A DNA stretch of 64,000 bases from Terriglobia bacterium. Lineage in GTDB: Bacteria > Acidobacteriota > Terriglobia > Terriglobales > Acidobacteriaceae. The stretch spans positions 103,077-167,076 of the forward strand of contig JAIQFH010000025.1 of the NCBI GenBank assembly GCA_020073385.1, written 5' to 3'. The translations under genes were made by a program, and so were the position numbers. Below the pieces are notes generated by a model. It was not told the origin of the DNA and did no database searches. It was given only the letters and a program-made list of their open reading frames with translations. The first letter of the stretch is position 1; each line of letters opens with the position of its first letter. Below are positions 25,243 to 33,272 of the stretch, one piece after another.

Positions 25243-25258
25243 ATTGACGGCTGTCAAT
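25243..25258. promoter_or_regulatory. Putative ArsR operator palindrome
   Basis: ATTGACGGCTGTCAAT is a palindrome with two 6-base arms (ATTGAC and GTCAAT) and a 4-base spacer, located between the SPOR gene and the arsR-type gene, 22 bases before the latter's ATG. Position and symmetry fit an autoregulatory site. Confidence 0.5.
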
Positions 25259-25265
25259 ATCCAGA

Positions 25266-25877
25266 CTACTTCTTCAGAATCGGGCTATAGCCATCCCCGA
25301 TCAATCGCGTGCGCATGGCTTCCGCTTCTTTCACCTCGGCGAAGGGACCCAGTTGCACGCGAAACAGCTTGTCAGTGGTCGCTTGCGGCGCGACAAACGC
25401 CGGGTACTCCTTCTTTTTGAGCGCATCCACCAACGCTTCGGCGTCCTCCTGTTTGCTGACGGCGGCCACCTGCACGAAATATCCCGAGGTCGGCAGGGCG
25501 GCGGCGGAATCATTGGGACTCGTCGCTGGAGCTGAGGTGGGCATAGTTGTGGCCGTGGTATTAGTCGCGGCTGCCGTTGTCGAATCGGCCTTGGTTTCGA
25601 CAGGTGGAGTCAGTTCCGAGTTGGCGTCCTTCTGCTCGACCGATTTGTAGAAGGTCATTGGCGGGGCAGGATTGGCTGTTGATGCGCCGCTCGCCTTGGT
25701 CGTATTCGAGGAAATCTGTGGACTTGCCGCACTTGCCGCCGCAAGCGACGGCTCTGACTTCCGGCCCAGTGAATATCCCAGCGCAAAGAATAATGCGCAC
25801 ACGCCCACCAAGCCGAAGAAGAGCACCAGCAACTTCCCCGTCCCTAGTGTTATCTCAGTATCTTCTGCCGAAGCCAT
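25266..25877 (-). CDS. SPOR domain membrane protein
   Basis: A 203-residue protein. A short cytoplasmic start is followed by a transmembrane segment (KLLVLFFGLVGVCALFFALGY, residues 15-35), an about 95-residue Ala/Thr/Ser/Pro-rich linker, and a C-terminal SPOR domain (GYFVQVAAVSKQEDAEAL to LGPFAEVKEAEAMRTRL). SPOR domains bind peptidoglycan stripped of stem peptides, often at the division site. The low-complexity linker probably spans the periplasm. It lies upstream of the arsR-type gene, with 45 bases between. Confidence 0.9.
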   Translation of the reverse strand: MASAEDTEITLGTGKLLVLFFGLVGVCALFFALGYSLGRKSEPSLAAASAASPQISSNTTKASGASTANPAPPMTFYKSVEQKDANSELTPPVETKADSTTAAATNTTATTMPTSAPATSPNDSAAALPTSGYFVQVAAVSKQEDAEALVDALKKKEYPAFVAPQATTDKLFRVQLGPFAEVKEAEAMRTRLIGDGYSPILKK

Positions 25878-25924
25878 AACTCAAGTCCCCCAAGATACTC
25901 GCGTGGCGACGAGCACCTTCGCAA

Positions 25925-25957
25925 GCCTGTCGTGAGCGAAGCCGCAGGATCCCGCCC
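25925..25957. repeat. Degenerate family C-like unit
   Basis: CCTGTCGTGAGCGAAGCCGC followed by AGGATCCC resembles a decayed CCTGAGCGAAG...AAGGATCCC unit between the slipin and SPOR genes. Confidence 0.35.
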
Positions 25958-25995
25958 GCGCGCAGCGCGGCGGCATCAGGCACACAGCCACACGC

Positions 25996-26796
25996 CTATG
26001 CGGTCTTCGCCGGCGCCGGCTTATCGTCGCCAGTCTTTCCCAGCAACTTCTGAATCCCCGAGAAGAAATCCACCGGCACCGGAAATACCACCGTCGTATT
26101 TTTCTCGACCCCGATCTCGGTAAGGGTCTGCAGATAGCGCAACTGCACGCTCACGGGCTCGCTCGAAAGCAGATGCGCCGCGTCGACCAGTCGCTGTGCC
26201 GCCGAGAATTCGCCTTCGGCATGAATGATCTTGGACCGCTTCTCGCGCTCCGCCTCCGCCTGCTTGGCCATGGCGCGCAGCATCGACTCCGGCATATCGA
26301 CCTGCTTGACCTCCACGTTGGTGACCTTCACGCCCCACGGCGAAGTGTGCATATCGAGAATGCTTTGCAGCCGCAGATTGATTTTGTCACGATGCGCCAG
26401 TAGTTCGTCCAGTTCCTGTTCGCCCAGGACCGACCGTAACGTGGTCTGCGCGAACTGCGAGGTCTGATACACGTAGTTTGAAACTTCCACGACCGCCTTG
26501 CGCGGCTCGATCACGCGCAGGAAGATGACGGCATTCACCTTCAGCGTAACGTTGTCGCGGGTGATGATGTCCTGGGGTGGGACTTCCAGCGCCTCCTGCC
26601 GCAGTGACACCCGCACGATGCGATCGACCGGCGCAAACACCAGGATCACTCCCGGCCCTTTGGCCGCCGGCAACAGGCGTCCCAACCGGAAGATCACGCC
26701 TCGTTCATATTCCGCGAGAATCTTGATGGAGCTGAGAATGTATATAACCACGATGACTGCGGCGACGGTGCCAAGTCCACCGACCATTTCAAACAT
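25996..26796 (-). CDS. Slipin / SPFH (band 7) membrane protein
   Basis: A 266-residue slipin. An N-terminal membrane hairpin or segment (GGLGTVAAVIVVIYILSSI) precedes the SPFH domain: ILAEYERGVIFRLGRLLPAA, GPGVILVFAPVDRIVRVSLR, TLRSVLGEQELDELLAHRDK and WGVKVTNVEVKQVDMPESM. Slipins are stomatin-like scaffolds often paired with an NfeD membrane protease, which is absent here. The ATG is preceded by GGAGG at 4 bases. The Ala/Lys-rich C-terminal tail is cytoplasmic. Confidence 0.92.
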   Translation of the reverse strand: MFEMVGGLGTVAAVIVVIYILSSIKILAEYERGVIFRLGRLLPAAKGPGVILVFAPVDRIVRVSLRQEALEVPPQDIITRDNVTLKVNAVIFLRVIEPRKAVVEVSNYVYQTSQFAQTTLRSVLGEQELDELLAHRDKINLRLQSILDMHTSPWGVKVTNVEVKQVDMPESMLRAMAKQAEAEREKRSKIIHAEGEFSAAQRLVDAAHLLSSEPVSVQLRYLQTLTEIGVEKNTTVVFPVPVDFFSGIQKLLGKTGDDKPAPAKTA

Positions 26797-26940
26797 GGTG
26801 CCTCCACGCAGGAGCGCAAGACGCCCCTACCGCGGATTGTATAGCAGCCGCGCGGGCCCGGAGAGCAAATTGCAAGCGAGGAAGTTGCTTGGCTTGATGC
26901 GTGGAGGATGCCTCACGCCTGGAGCGTTTCCAAAAGCATT

Positions 26941-27190
26941 GTCATCCTGAGGCGCGTTCTTTGCGCCGAAGGACCTGTGCACTATGCCGGCGGACAGCGG
27001 ATTCCTCCCTCGGTCGGAATGACAAAATCAGGAAAATCACCACTCGCCCGTCGTCAAAAACTGATGAATCTGCTGCGCTCTTGTCATTCCGAGCGGCGAA
27101 GCCGTGAGGAATCTGCTCGCGCTTGCCGCGTCAACACTGCCGGCGGCCTGCATAGGTCTTCCGGGCGCAAACAGCGTGCCTCCGGATGAC
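26941..27190. repeat. Family C repeat cluster
   Basis: GTCATCCTGAGG with GCGCCGAAGGACC at 26941-26974, then GCGGATTCCTC and GGTCGGAATGAC to 27023, then a second start at 27083 (GTCATTCCGAGCGGCGAAGC and GAGGAATCTGCTCGC). At least two inverted units are packed in the 400-base gap between the slipin and Gly-zipper genes. No gene is supported here. Confidence 0.65.
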
Positions 27191-27195
27191 CAGGG

Positions 27196-27969
27196 CTACT
27201 GCGCCTTCGCCACCTGTATGCGGCTGGCATCGACCTTCACGTCACGCTGGATCTCCATCTCGATGGAGGTGCCGACTGGGAGCTTTACTTCCGGGCCATG
27301 CTTCAGCAACGCCCATGCCACGCCGCCAGCGATTCCGGCCAGGCCGCCATAGCGAGCGCCGTTCAGGCCTCCAGCCGCAAGTCCGCCGATGCTGCCCACC
27401 GTTCCTCCGACCGCCGCGCCTTTGGCGGCATCTTCAATCCGCTTGCCGGTGTCCTTATCCTGCTGAATCGTGCCCTCGGAGTCTTTCACCCCTTTGTCAT
27501 CGGCTCCAGGCGTGTTATCGATCGATCCCGGCAACATCACCGTGTAGCCGCTCGGATAAATCATCGACGTGAAGTGAATCAGCAATTCCGCGCGCTTCTT
27601 CGAGCGTCCCGCATGCTCGGAGTGCATGATCTTGCCCTGGATATATGTTCCGGCGGGAATCAGGATGTGATCGTTCACCACGAAGGGAAACGATGTCTGG
27701 GCGTACACGGGATCGCCCTCCCGTGCATTCTTGGTGGAGATGGCCTGCGCAAGCAGCAGCGGGACTTTGGTCCCAGAGGGGATCACGGCGATGTTAGGAT
27801 CTGGAGCCTCTTCAATGCTGGCGTCAGCCGGAGCCGAAGTCATCTCGGTGCCCCTGTCGCTTTGAGCTGGGCTTGCGACTTGGGCAGGAGGCAGCTTCGG
27901 CCGCGTCTGATCCGTGGACTGCCCAAACGCCATTCCTGAAACCAGCAGCAATGTCAAAATTGTGCGCAT
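27196..27969 (-). CDS. Exported Gly-zipper protein with TrbI/VirB10-like segment
   Basis: A 257-residue protein with a signal peptide (MRTILTLLLVSGMAFGQ). Residues about 60-150 (VIPSGTKVPLLLAQAIST, ILIPAGTYIQGKIMHSEHA) resemble the beta-barrel start of TrbI/VirB10-type proteins, and residues about 180-220 are a glycine-zipper (GAAVGGTVGSIGGLAAGGLN). No conjugation genes are present, so a housekeeping envelope role is more likely. GGAGGAG lies 5 bases before the ATG. Its exact function is unknown. Confidence 0.7.
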   Translation of the reverse strand: MRTILTLLLVSGMAFGQSTDQTRPKLPPAQVASPAQSDRGTEMTSAPADASIEEAPDPNIAVIPSGTKVPLLLAQAISTKNAREGDPVYAQTSFPFVVNDHILIPAGTYIQGKIMHSEHAGRSKKRAELLIHFTSMIYPSGYTVMLPGSIDNTPGADDKGVKDSEGTIQQDKDTGKRIEDAAKGAAVGGTVGSIGGLAAGGLNGARYGGLAGIAGGVAWALLKHGPEVKLPVGTSIEMEIQRDVKVDASRIQVAKAQ

Positions 27970-28135
27970 CCCACTCCTCCAGGACGTCGATCGTATGTCC
28001 CAAGCTTACTACGGCTTTAGCCGCTAGGATGCAGGATTACAAGGTTGGAGTTATCCGGCTGAAGGGTGGCGCGGAGCCAACACGGCTTCTTTTTATAGCC
28101 GGCAACAAAAGGAACTAACAGTCTGCGGGAGGGCC

Positions 28136-28543
28136 TCACCACGACTCCAGGTAGTAGCGTGGGGCCCGCAAGCCCGAGTCGCCCGTTGGTGAGGTTACGG
28201 ACTGTTGGAGCAAGACGGTAACTTCCCGATCCAGTGCGTGCAGTTCTTCCTCGCCCAGGCTGGTAAACCGAAACGGCTGCAGATAGCCCACTCCGCCCCG
28301 CATGGGGAACATCATCTCCGCGGTGGCGCGCACACGGCCGGAACTCAGGTAAATCGTCAGATCCACCCAGGCGCGCTCTTCGAGGTAAACTCCCAGGTCC
28401 AACAATCCCCCCGTGATGGAGAGTTGCCGCAGGGTGGCGGGCAACTGTCGACCGTTCTCCAGCCGAATCACGGCTGAGATGGTCCCACGAAGACTCACGC
28501 GCGGGGCCCGTCTGGTAGGGCGGCGTTGAAAAAAATGAGTCAT
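28136..28543 (-). CDS. PilZ-like domain protein
   Basis: A 135-residue protein with RRAPRVSLRGTISAVIRLEN at the N-terminus and LRQLSITGGLLDLGVYLEE after it, matching the RxxxR and D/NxSxxG pattern of PilZ domains loosely: the second motif reads SITGG. PilZ domains bind cyclic di-GMP; the altered motif makes binding uncertain. ATG 28543 is used; the frame extends upstream to 28711 but would overlap the preceding gene. It is the last gene of a three-gene unit with a zinc-ribbon protein and a receiver-domain protein. Confidence 0.65.
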   Translation of the reverse strand: MTHFFQRRPTRRAPRVSLRGTISAVIRLENGRQLPATLRQLSITGGLLDLGVYLEERAWVDLTIYLSSGRVRATAEMMFPMRGGVGYLQPFRFTSLGEEELHALDREVTVLLQQSVTSPTGDSGLRAPRYYLESW

Positions 28544-28596
28544 GGCATATTCCCGGTTGACGCAGTCCGACCGCTCGCCCGGGCCCAGTGCGAGGG

Positions 28597-28800
28597 CTAG
28601 TGCGAGAGACTGCCGCCGTGTAATTCGTGCTGGACGGCTGCCACGAGCAGGCGGTTCGTCCGGTGCATCGTCTTCCAGTCGTATTCGTAAGCCGTTCCAC
28701 AAGCCAGGCATATCTGATAATGACGCCCATTGTCGTCAATGCGCGGCCACGAGAAGCGGTGCGTGCAGCCTTGCCGAAGTAGCAACTTCAAGAGTTTCAC
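28597..28800 (-). CDS. Small zinc-ribbon-like protein
   Basis: A 67-residue protein containing GCTHRFSWPRIDDNGRHYQI, CLACG and YEYDWKTMHR. The single Cys-His pair and CxxC could bind one zinc. The same HRFSWPR...YxxCLxCG pattern is familiar from acidobacterial small proteins of unknown role. GTG 28800 overlaps the stop of the response-regulator gene (GTGA), with AGGTGA just upstream; an ATG at 28827 inside the upstream gene is an alternative. The function is unknown. Confidence 0.7.
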   Translation of the reverse strand: MKLLKLLLRQGCTHRFSWPRIDDNGRHYQICLACGTAYEYDWKTMHRTNRLLVAAVQHELHGGSLSH

Positions 28801-29222
28801 GAGCTCACCTGATTCCGGTTCTTCCATTGATCGAGCCAACGGGAGAAAAATGGTTTATGTTGATCGCCCAGCAATCCTTGCAGCTTGGACAAAAGAATTT
28901 TCGGCGGTTGCGACTTCGTCAGGAACGAGTCCACGGCGCGCAGCTTGTTCTTGGGTAGCGGTCCGTAGGCCGACAAAAGCATGATCGGGACATGCGAGTT
29001 GATACGCTTGATTTTCTCGGCCACCACATCCCCATTCATTCCGGGCATCTGATAATCGACGACCACGGCATCCACGTTGCGCGAGAGAAACAGCTTCAGC
29101 CCTTCATCCCCGCCGCTGGCTTCCAGAACCTCATAGCCATTCTGCTCGAGCAACATCTTCCGGCCGATGAGCCCGTTCCAGTGGTCGTCAATGCAGAGAA
29201 TGGTGGCTTTCGCGCGAGACAT
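28797..29222 (-). CDS. Single-domain response regulator (receiver only)
   Basis: A 141-residue CheY-like protein. Acidic residues Asp12-Asp13, the phosphorylation site Asp56 in VVVDYQMPG, the conserved Ser/Thr near 84 (LLSAYG) and Lys103 (LTKS) are all in place. There is no output domain, only a short basic tail. It heads a three-gene unit (receiver, zinc-ribbon, PilZ-like) with overlapping or closely spaced genes. No histidine kinase is adjacent, so it must be served by one elsewhere. The 168 bases upstream show no other feature. Confidence 0.9.
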   Translation of the reverse strand: MSRAKATILCIDDHWNGLIGRKMLLEQNGYEVLEASGGDEGLKLFLSRNVDAVVVDYQMPGMNGDVVAEKIKRINSHVPIMLLSAYGPLPKNKLRAVDSFLTKSQPPKILLSKLQGLLGDQHKPFFSRWLDQWKNRNQVSS

Positions 29223-29390
29223 GATTTCTCAGATTCCCAATCAGACCAGAGTGGATTCGTTCAACAACGTCACTCCCCGGCCAGGAAGCTAACGATGGCT
29301 GAACTACGAAGTGGTGGGCAAATAGATTCTGGATCCGTCCCCGCGTATTTTCAAATTACGAACGGTCACCTCGGAGAACAGTTACCCTGT

Positions 29391-30560
29391 TTACTTCTGC
29401 GCGGACTTCAGTTTGGCGATCTTTTCTTTCGCGGCCTGTTCGAGCTGAGTTTTGAATTGGGCGTCGTTTGTGTCGGCGGGAAGCAAGTCCAGGCACTTCT
29501 CCTCGGCAGCCAGCGCGAGGTCATTCTTTCCGGCGGCCAGGTATCCATCGCTCAAGCTGTCCTGGGCATTCGCCGATGCGGGATACGCCTCGGTATTGAG
29601 CTTGAACAGCTCGATGGCTTCGTCTCTTGCTCCGGCCTGGATCCGCGCGTAACCCAGCAGGTTGATGGGAAATTCCGGAAAGACGAAAGCACTTGGATCG
29701 CGCTTTCGCGCCTCATGAAAAACGGCCACGGCCTTCGTTGCGCCTCCGGGTTGGTTGACCAGCGTCCAGAACTCGGAAGCCGCCGTCTTGCGCGGGGTGA
29801 CCGCCGCCTTTAAGTCCACTGGAGACGTAACCAGCGTGTCGACCATGAACGCCGCGATCTGATCGACCAACTCCGGATGGGGCCCGAAGATCTCGGTGCC
29901 ATGCCGGCCATCCTTGAACCCTGAAAACTTCGTGCGCGGATTGCCTGAGATCTCGCTGAACCACTGCATCAGTTGCAGAGTAGCAGGGTTGTACTCATCA
30001 TCGGCGGCAGCCGCCGTGAAGATCGGCATCTCCGGCTTGTGCGCGATGTAGTTGATGCCCGCAAGGTCGGTACCTCCGGCCAGCAAGACTAACGCTTTGA
30101 CGTCCGGATGATGCTCAGCCAATGTGAGCGCATTATTCACGCCGCAGCTGCCGCCTCCGACGGCGATTCGCGTCTTATCGACGCCGGGCTGAGCGACGAG
30201 GAAGTCATAGGCCGCCTCGAAATCTCCGGGCCACTTATCGTTCAACTGTTTCAACACATCCGGGGACGCGCCCTCAAAGCGAGGCCCGCCGCTCTCGCCG
30301 AAGCCGCGATTGTCAATGGTCAGCGCGTTGATGCCCTTCTCACTCAGTTCCTTGGCGACGGGCTCCCACGACTTCCGCGCCGTGTTGCACATGTGAAGTA
30401 GCAGAACGCCCGGCCCGGGCTTGGCGGCAGCAAAGAAAGTCGCCCGAAGCTTGGTGCCGTCAGGGGCTGCGATGTCGACTTCCTTCGGCGAAGGCGTTTG
30501 GGCAGTCGCTGCAAAGGCGGCGCTCAGCAGCAGTAAGGCTAAAAGGGTCGAACGAAACAT
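29391..30560 (-). CDS. Exported alpha/beta hydrolase with C-terminal TPR region
   Basis: A 389-residue protein. Signal peptide MFRSTLLALLLLSAAFAATA is followed by a dienelactone-hydrolase-like domain: GVLLLHMCNTARKSW, NRGFGESGG, the nucleophile elbow GGSCG (Ser138), AAADDEYNP and DGRHGTEIF for the acid and His. Residues about 270-389 form TPR-like helices (RDEAIELFKLNTEAYPASA). The hydrolase-TPR fusion is unusual for a secreted esterase and may dock it to another envelope protein. AGGAGGTG lies 8 bases before the ATG. The substrate is unknown. Confidence 0.83.
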   Translation of the reverse strand: MFRSTLLALLLLSAAFAATAQTPSPKEVDIAAPDGTKLRATFFAAAKPGPGVLLLHMCNTARKSWEPVAKELSEKGINALTIDNRGFGESGGPRFEGASPDVLKQLNDKWPGDFEAAYDFLVAQPGVDKTRIAVGGGSCGVNNALTLAEHHPDVKALVLLAGGTDLAGINYIAHKPEMPIFTAAAADDEYNPATLQLMQWFSEISGNPRTKFSGFKDGRHGTEIFGPHPELVDQIAAFMVDTLVTSPVDLKAAVTPRKTAASEFWTLVNQPGGATKAVAVFHEARKRDPSAFVFPEFPINLLGYARIQAGARDEAIELFKLNTEAYPASANAQDSLSDGYLAAGKNDLALAAEEKCLDLLPADTNDAQFKTQLEQAAKEKIAKLKSAQK

Positions 30561-30629
30561 ACGGCCACACCTCCTTCAGAAACATTAGGATAGTGCCACC
30601 GAAAGATGAACATGTCCCCATGAAATGCT

Positions 30630-33116
30630 TTACTTGTAGATCAAATACTTCTCGCGCACCTTCCCGAACTTCGCCAGCTCGTCCATCCATGCTTGTGAAA
30701 TGCGCCGTGGGTCTTGGCCGGCCATGAGCGCGTCGTACGCGCTCTGATTCACCAGCAATCCCTGCATCTTCTCGATCTTGAAGTCGGCGGCATAAAGTTT
30801 GTGCAGAGCCGCCGCTAGCTCGATTCCCAGTTCCAGCGCGTCGAAGCCGTTGCGGTCGGTAACAACAATATTCACTCCCTGGCACGCCTGGCCGTTGTAG
30901 TTGCTCGACGTAGGCGTGAACGTAGTCGCCACAAACCGTACTCCCGCCATCCCGCGAGCGTTCAAGTAAGCGGCCAGTTCCCTGCTCTTCATCCAAGGAG
31001 CGCCTACCAACTCGAATGGCGTGTCTGTGCCGCGACCGACAGAAACGTTTGTGCCCTCGATCAGCCCCACGCCCGGATACAGCGCCGCCTCAGTCACGCT
31101 GCGCAAATTGGGTGACGGATTCACCCACGCAAGCCCGGTTGAATCGAACCAGTCACCGCGCTGCCAGCCGTCCATGGGAACAACCGTCAGCTTTGCGTTG
31201 ATCCCGCGCTCGATGTTGAACATCTTCGCCAGTTCGCCCATGGTCATCCCGTGACGCACGGGCACCGTCCAGTAATTCGTGAAGCTCTCGTGTCCAGCAT
31301 CAGCCGGGGGGCCCTGCACAAACGAGCCCGTGATCGGGTTGGGCCGGTCGAGCACGATCATCTCAATCCCCGCTTTCGCCGCCGATTCCAGGAAATATCC
31401 CAAAGTCGTTTCGTAGGTGTAGAAGCGCACGCCGGCGTCCTGAATATCGAAGACGATTGCATCCAGGCTGCGCAGCACTTCCGGCGGCGGGCGCCGCGCC
31501 GCATCGCTCCCGCCATACACGCTATAGACGGATACGCCGGTCGCCGCGTCTTTCGAGTTGTTAATATCGGTAGTGTCCAGCGTGCCCGTAACCCCGTGTT
31601 CGGGACTAAAGATGGCGTCGAGCGAAACTCCCGGTACCGCGGCGAGTACATCGATGGTACGCTTCCCCGATGCGTCGACCCCAGTCTGATTCGTAACTAA
31701 CCCGATGTGCCGCTTAGCCTCAGGGGCACCTCCAGACGGCTTCAGCACGTCGAAGCCATGCTCCTCGAGCACATCGATTCCCGTCTTCACGGTTCCATTG
31801 CGCGCACTCATGCGCCGGGCCGCGCTGAAGGCTTCGTTATAGCCCGTTATGCTCTTCCATCGCAGCTCTTCTTTTTCGTCCGCAGTCAGCGACAGGGCCG
31901 CCGCGACTTCAGTCGCGACCTTCGAGCGCAGCCCGATCGCGTTTCCCTTCCCGCGCGGATGCACGGAATTGGTCAGCAAAATGACAAAAGCGTGCGTAGT
32001 GGGATCGATCCAGATCGATGTTCCCGTAAAACCGGTGTGCCCGAACGATCCCACCGGGAAAAGATCACCACGATTCGATGAAAACGGAGAATCGATGTCC
32101 CATCCAAACCCGCGCAGAACGGGCGCCGACGGCGGCTGTTCAGGGGAAGTCATTTTCGCAACCGCTTCTGGCGACAGAATTCCATCGCCGCCATCCAGCA
32201 GAGCCTGCGCGAACTTTGCAAGATCATCTCCGGTCGAAAACAGCCCCGCATGCCCGGCCACGCCACCCATGCGCCGCGCCGTGGGATCGTGCACCACGCC
32301 GTGCAGCATCTTTTCTTTCTCGTCGTACTGTGTGGGTGCAATCTTCGCCCGCCACGCCGCCAGCGGCACATACCGCGTATGCGTCATCTTGAGCGGGGTA
32401 AAGATGTGCTGCGCCGTGTAGGCATCGAGCGTCTCTCCCGAGACCTTCTCGACAAGCGCACCCAGCATGATGAAGTTGATGTCGCTGTAGACAAAGCCCG
32501 ACCCCGGGGTCGTTTCCGGGGGCATGACACATGCAAGCTGATAAGCCGTCTGCTTCCCTTCCCAGTCGGTTTCGAGATCCAGATCAGGCGCAAGCCCGGA
32601 ATAGTGCGTCAGCAGCTGCCTTATGGTGATGTCCTCTTTCCCGTTCTGCGCAAACTCGGGGATGTACTTCGCGACGGGATCGTTCATGCGCACCTTGCCC
32701 TGCTCCATCAACTGCATGACGGCCGTGGTGGTCGCGATCACCTTGGTGAGCGAGGCCAGGTCGAAGATTGTATCGAGGGTCATCAGTTCGCGCTTCGGCT
32801 CGAGCGAGCGATGGCCGTAGGCCTTGCGATAGATCACTTTGCCGTCGTGGCCCACGATCAGCACCGCGCCAGGAATGTTGTTATCGGCAATCGCCTGCTG
32901 GATGACCGCATCGACCGCGCTCAACCTCACTGGATTCAAGGCTGCCGCAGAGGCAGACGCGGGCCGAGTCTGGCCCGGCGCGAGGAGTCCAGCGGAGTGA
33001 CTCTCTTCCGCTTGAAGAGCCGGAGCGCGCAAGGCGCAAGCCAATGACGTCAAAATGAGGATGAACAATGAAAATTTGCATCGTCTACGCATGAGGACGA
33101 AAAAAGCTTGAGGCAT
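30630..33116 (-). CDS. Beta-lactamase-type serine hydrolase fused to NamZ (DUF1343) muramidase
   Basis: An 828-residue exported fusion. Residues about 60-400 are an S12 serine hydrolase: Ser122-x-x-Lys125 in DLASLTKV, YSD at 210-212, and the HTGFTGTS (KTG-like) box. Residues about 435-828 are DUF1343, the exo-beta-N-acetylmuramidase NamZ fold (GH171): RHIGLVTNQTGVDASGKR, FSPEHGVTGTLD, FDIQDAGVRFYTYETTLGYF and EGTNVSVGRGTDTPFE. NamZ removes MurNAc from non-reducing ends of glycan chains; the S12 part may trim stem peptides or D-amino-acid esters. An S12 hydrolase and murQ follow on the other strand, supporting peptidoglycan salvage. Confidence 0.93.
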   Translation of the reverse strand: MPQAFFVLMRRRCKFSLFILILTSLACALRAPALQAEESHSAGLLAPGQTRPASASAAALNPVRLSAVDAVIQQAIADNNIPGAVLIVGHDGKVIYRKAYGHRSLEPKRELMTLDTIFDLASLTKVIATTTAVMQLMEQGKVRMNDPVAKYIPEFAQNGKEDITIRQLLTHYSGLAPDLDLETDWEGKQTAYQLACVMPPETTPGSGFVYSDINFIMLGALVEKVSGETLDAYTAQHIFTPLKMTHTRYVPLAAWRAKIAPTQYDEKEKMLHGVVHDPTARRMGGVAGHAGLFSTGDDLAKFAQALLDGGDGILSPEAVAKMTSPEQPPSAPVLRGFGWDIDSPFSSNRGDLFPVGSFGHTGFTGTSIWIDPTTHAFVILLTNSVHPRGKGNAIGLRSKVATEVAAALSLTADEKEELRWKSITGYNEAFSAARRMSARNGTVKTGIDVLEEHGFDVLKPSGGAPEAKRHIGLVTNQTGVDASGKRTIDVLAAVPGVSLDAIFSPEHGVTGTLDTTDINNSKDAATGVSVYSVYGGSDAARRPPPEVLRSLDAIVFDIQDAGVRFYTYETTLGYFLESAAKAGIEMIVLDRPNPITGSFVQGPPADAGHESFTNYWTVPVRHGMTMGELAKMFNIERGINAKLTVVPMDGWQRGDWFDSTGLAWVNPSPNLRSVTEAALYPGVGLIEGTNVSVGRGTDTPFELVGAPWMKSRELAAYLNARGMAGVRFVATTFTPTSSNYNGQACQGVNIVVTDRNGFDALELGIELAAALHKLYAADFKIEKMQGLLVNQSAYDALMAGQDPRRISQAWMDELAKFGKVREKYLIYK

Positions 33117-33272
33117 CGAGTTGAACCTGGAGGAAGAGATGGTTTGACTTTACACAACCCGGAGGTAAGCCTCAACAAGCGCAGGTAATCGCGAGGATGC
33201 CTCTATCTTCGCCGGGCAGTGAGATGGCTTTACCGTGCTCCCGCAACTCTGCTATAACCCGCGAGGATCAGA

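Noticed and set aside
28017..28739. 240-codon frame opposite-phase to the PilZ and zinc-ribbon genes
   Set aside because: Arg/Pro-rich shadow of two better supported genes.
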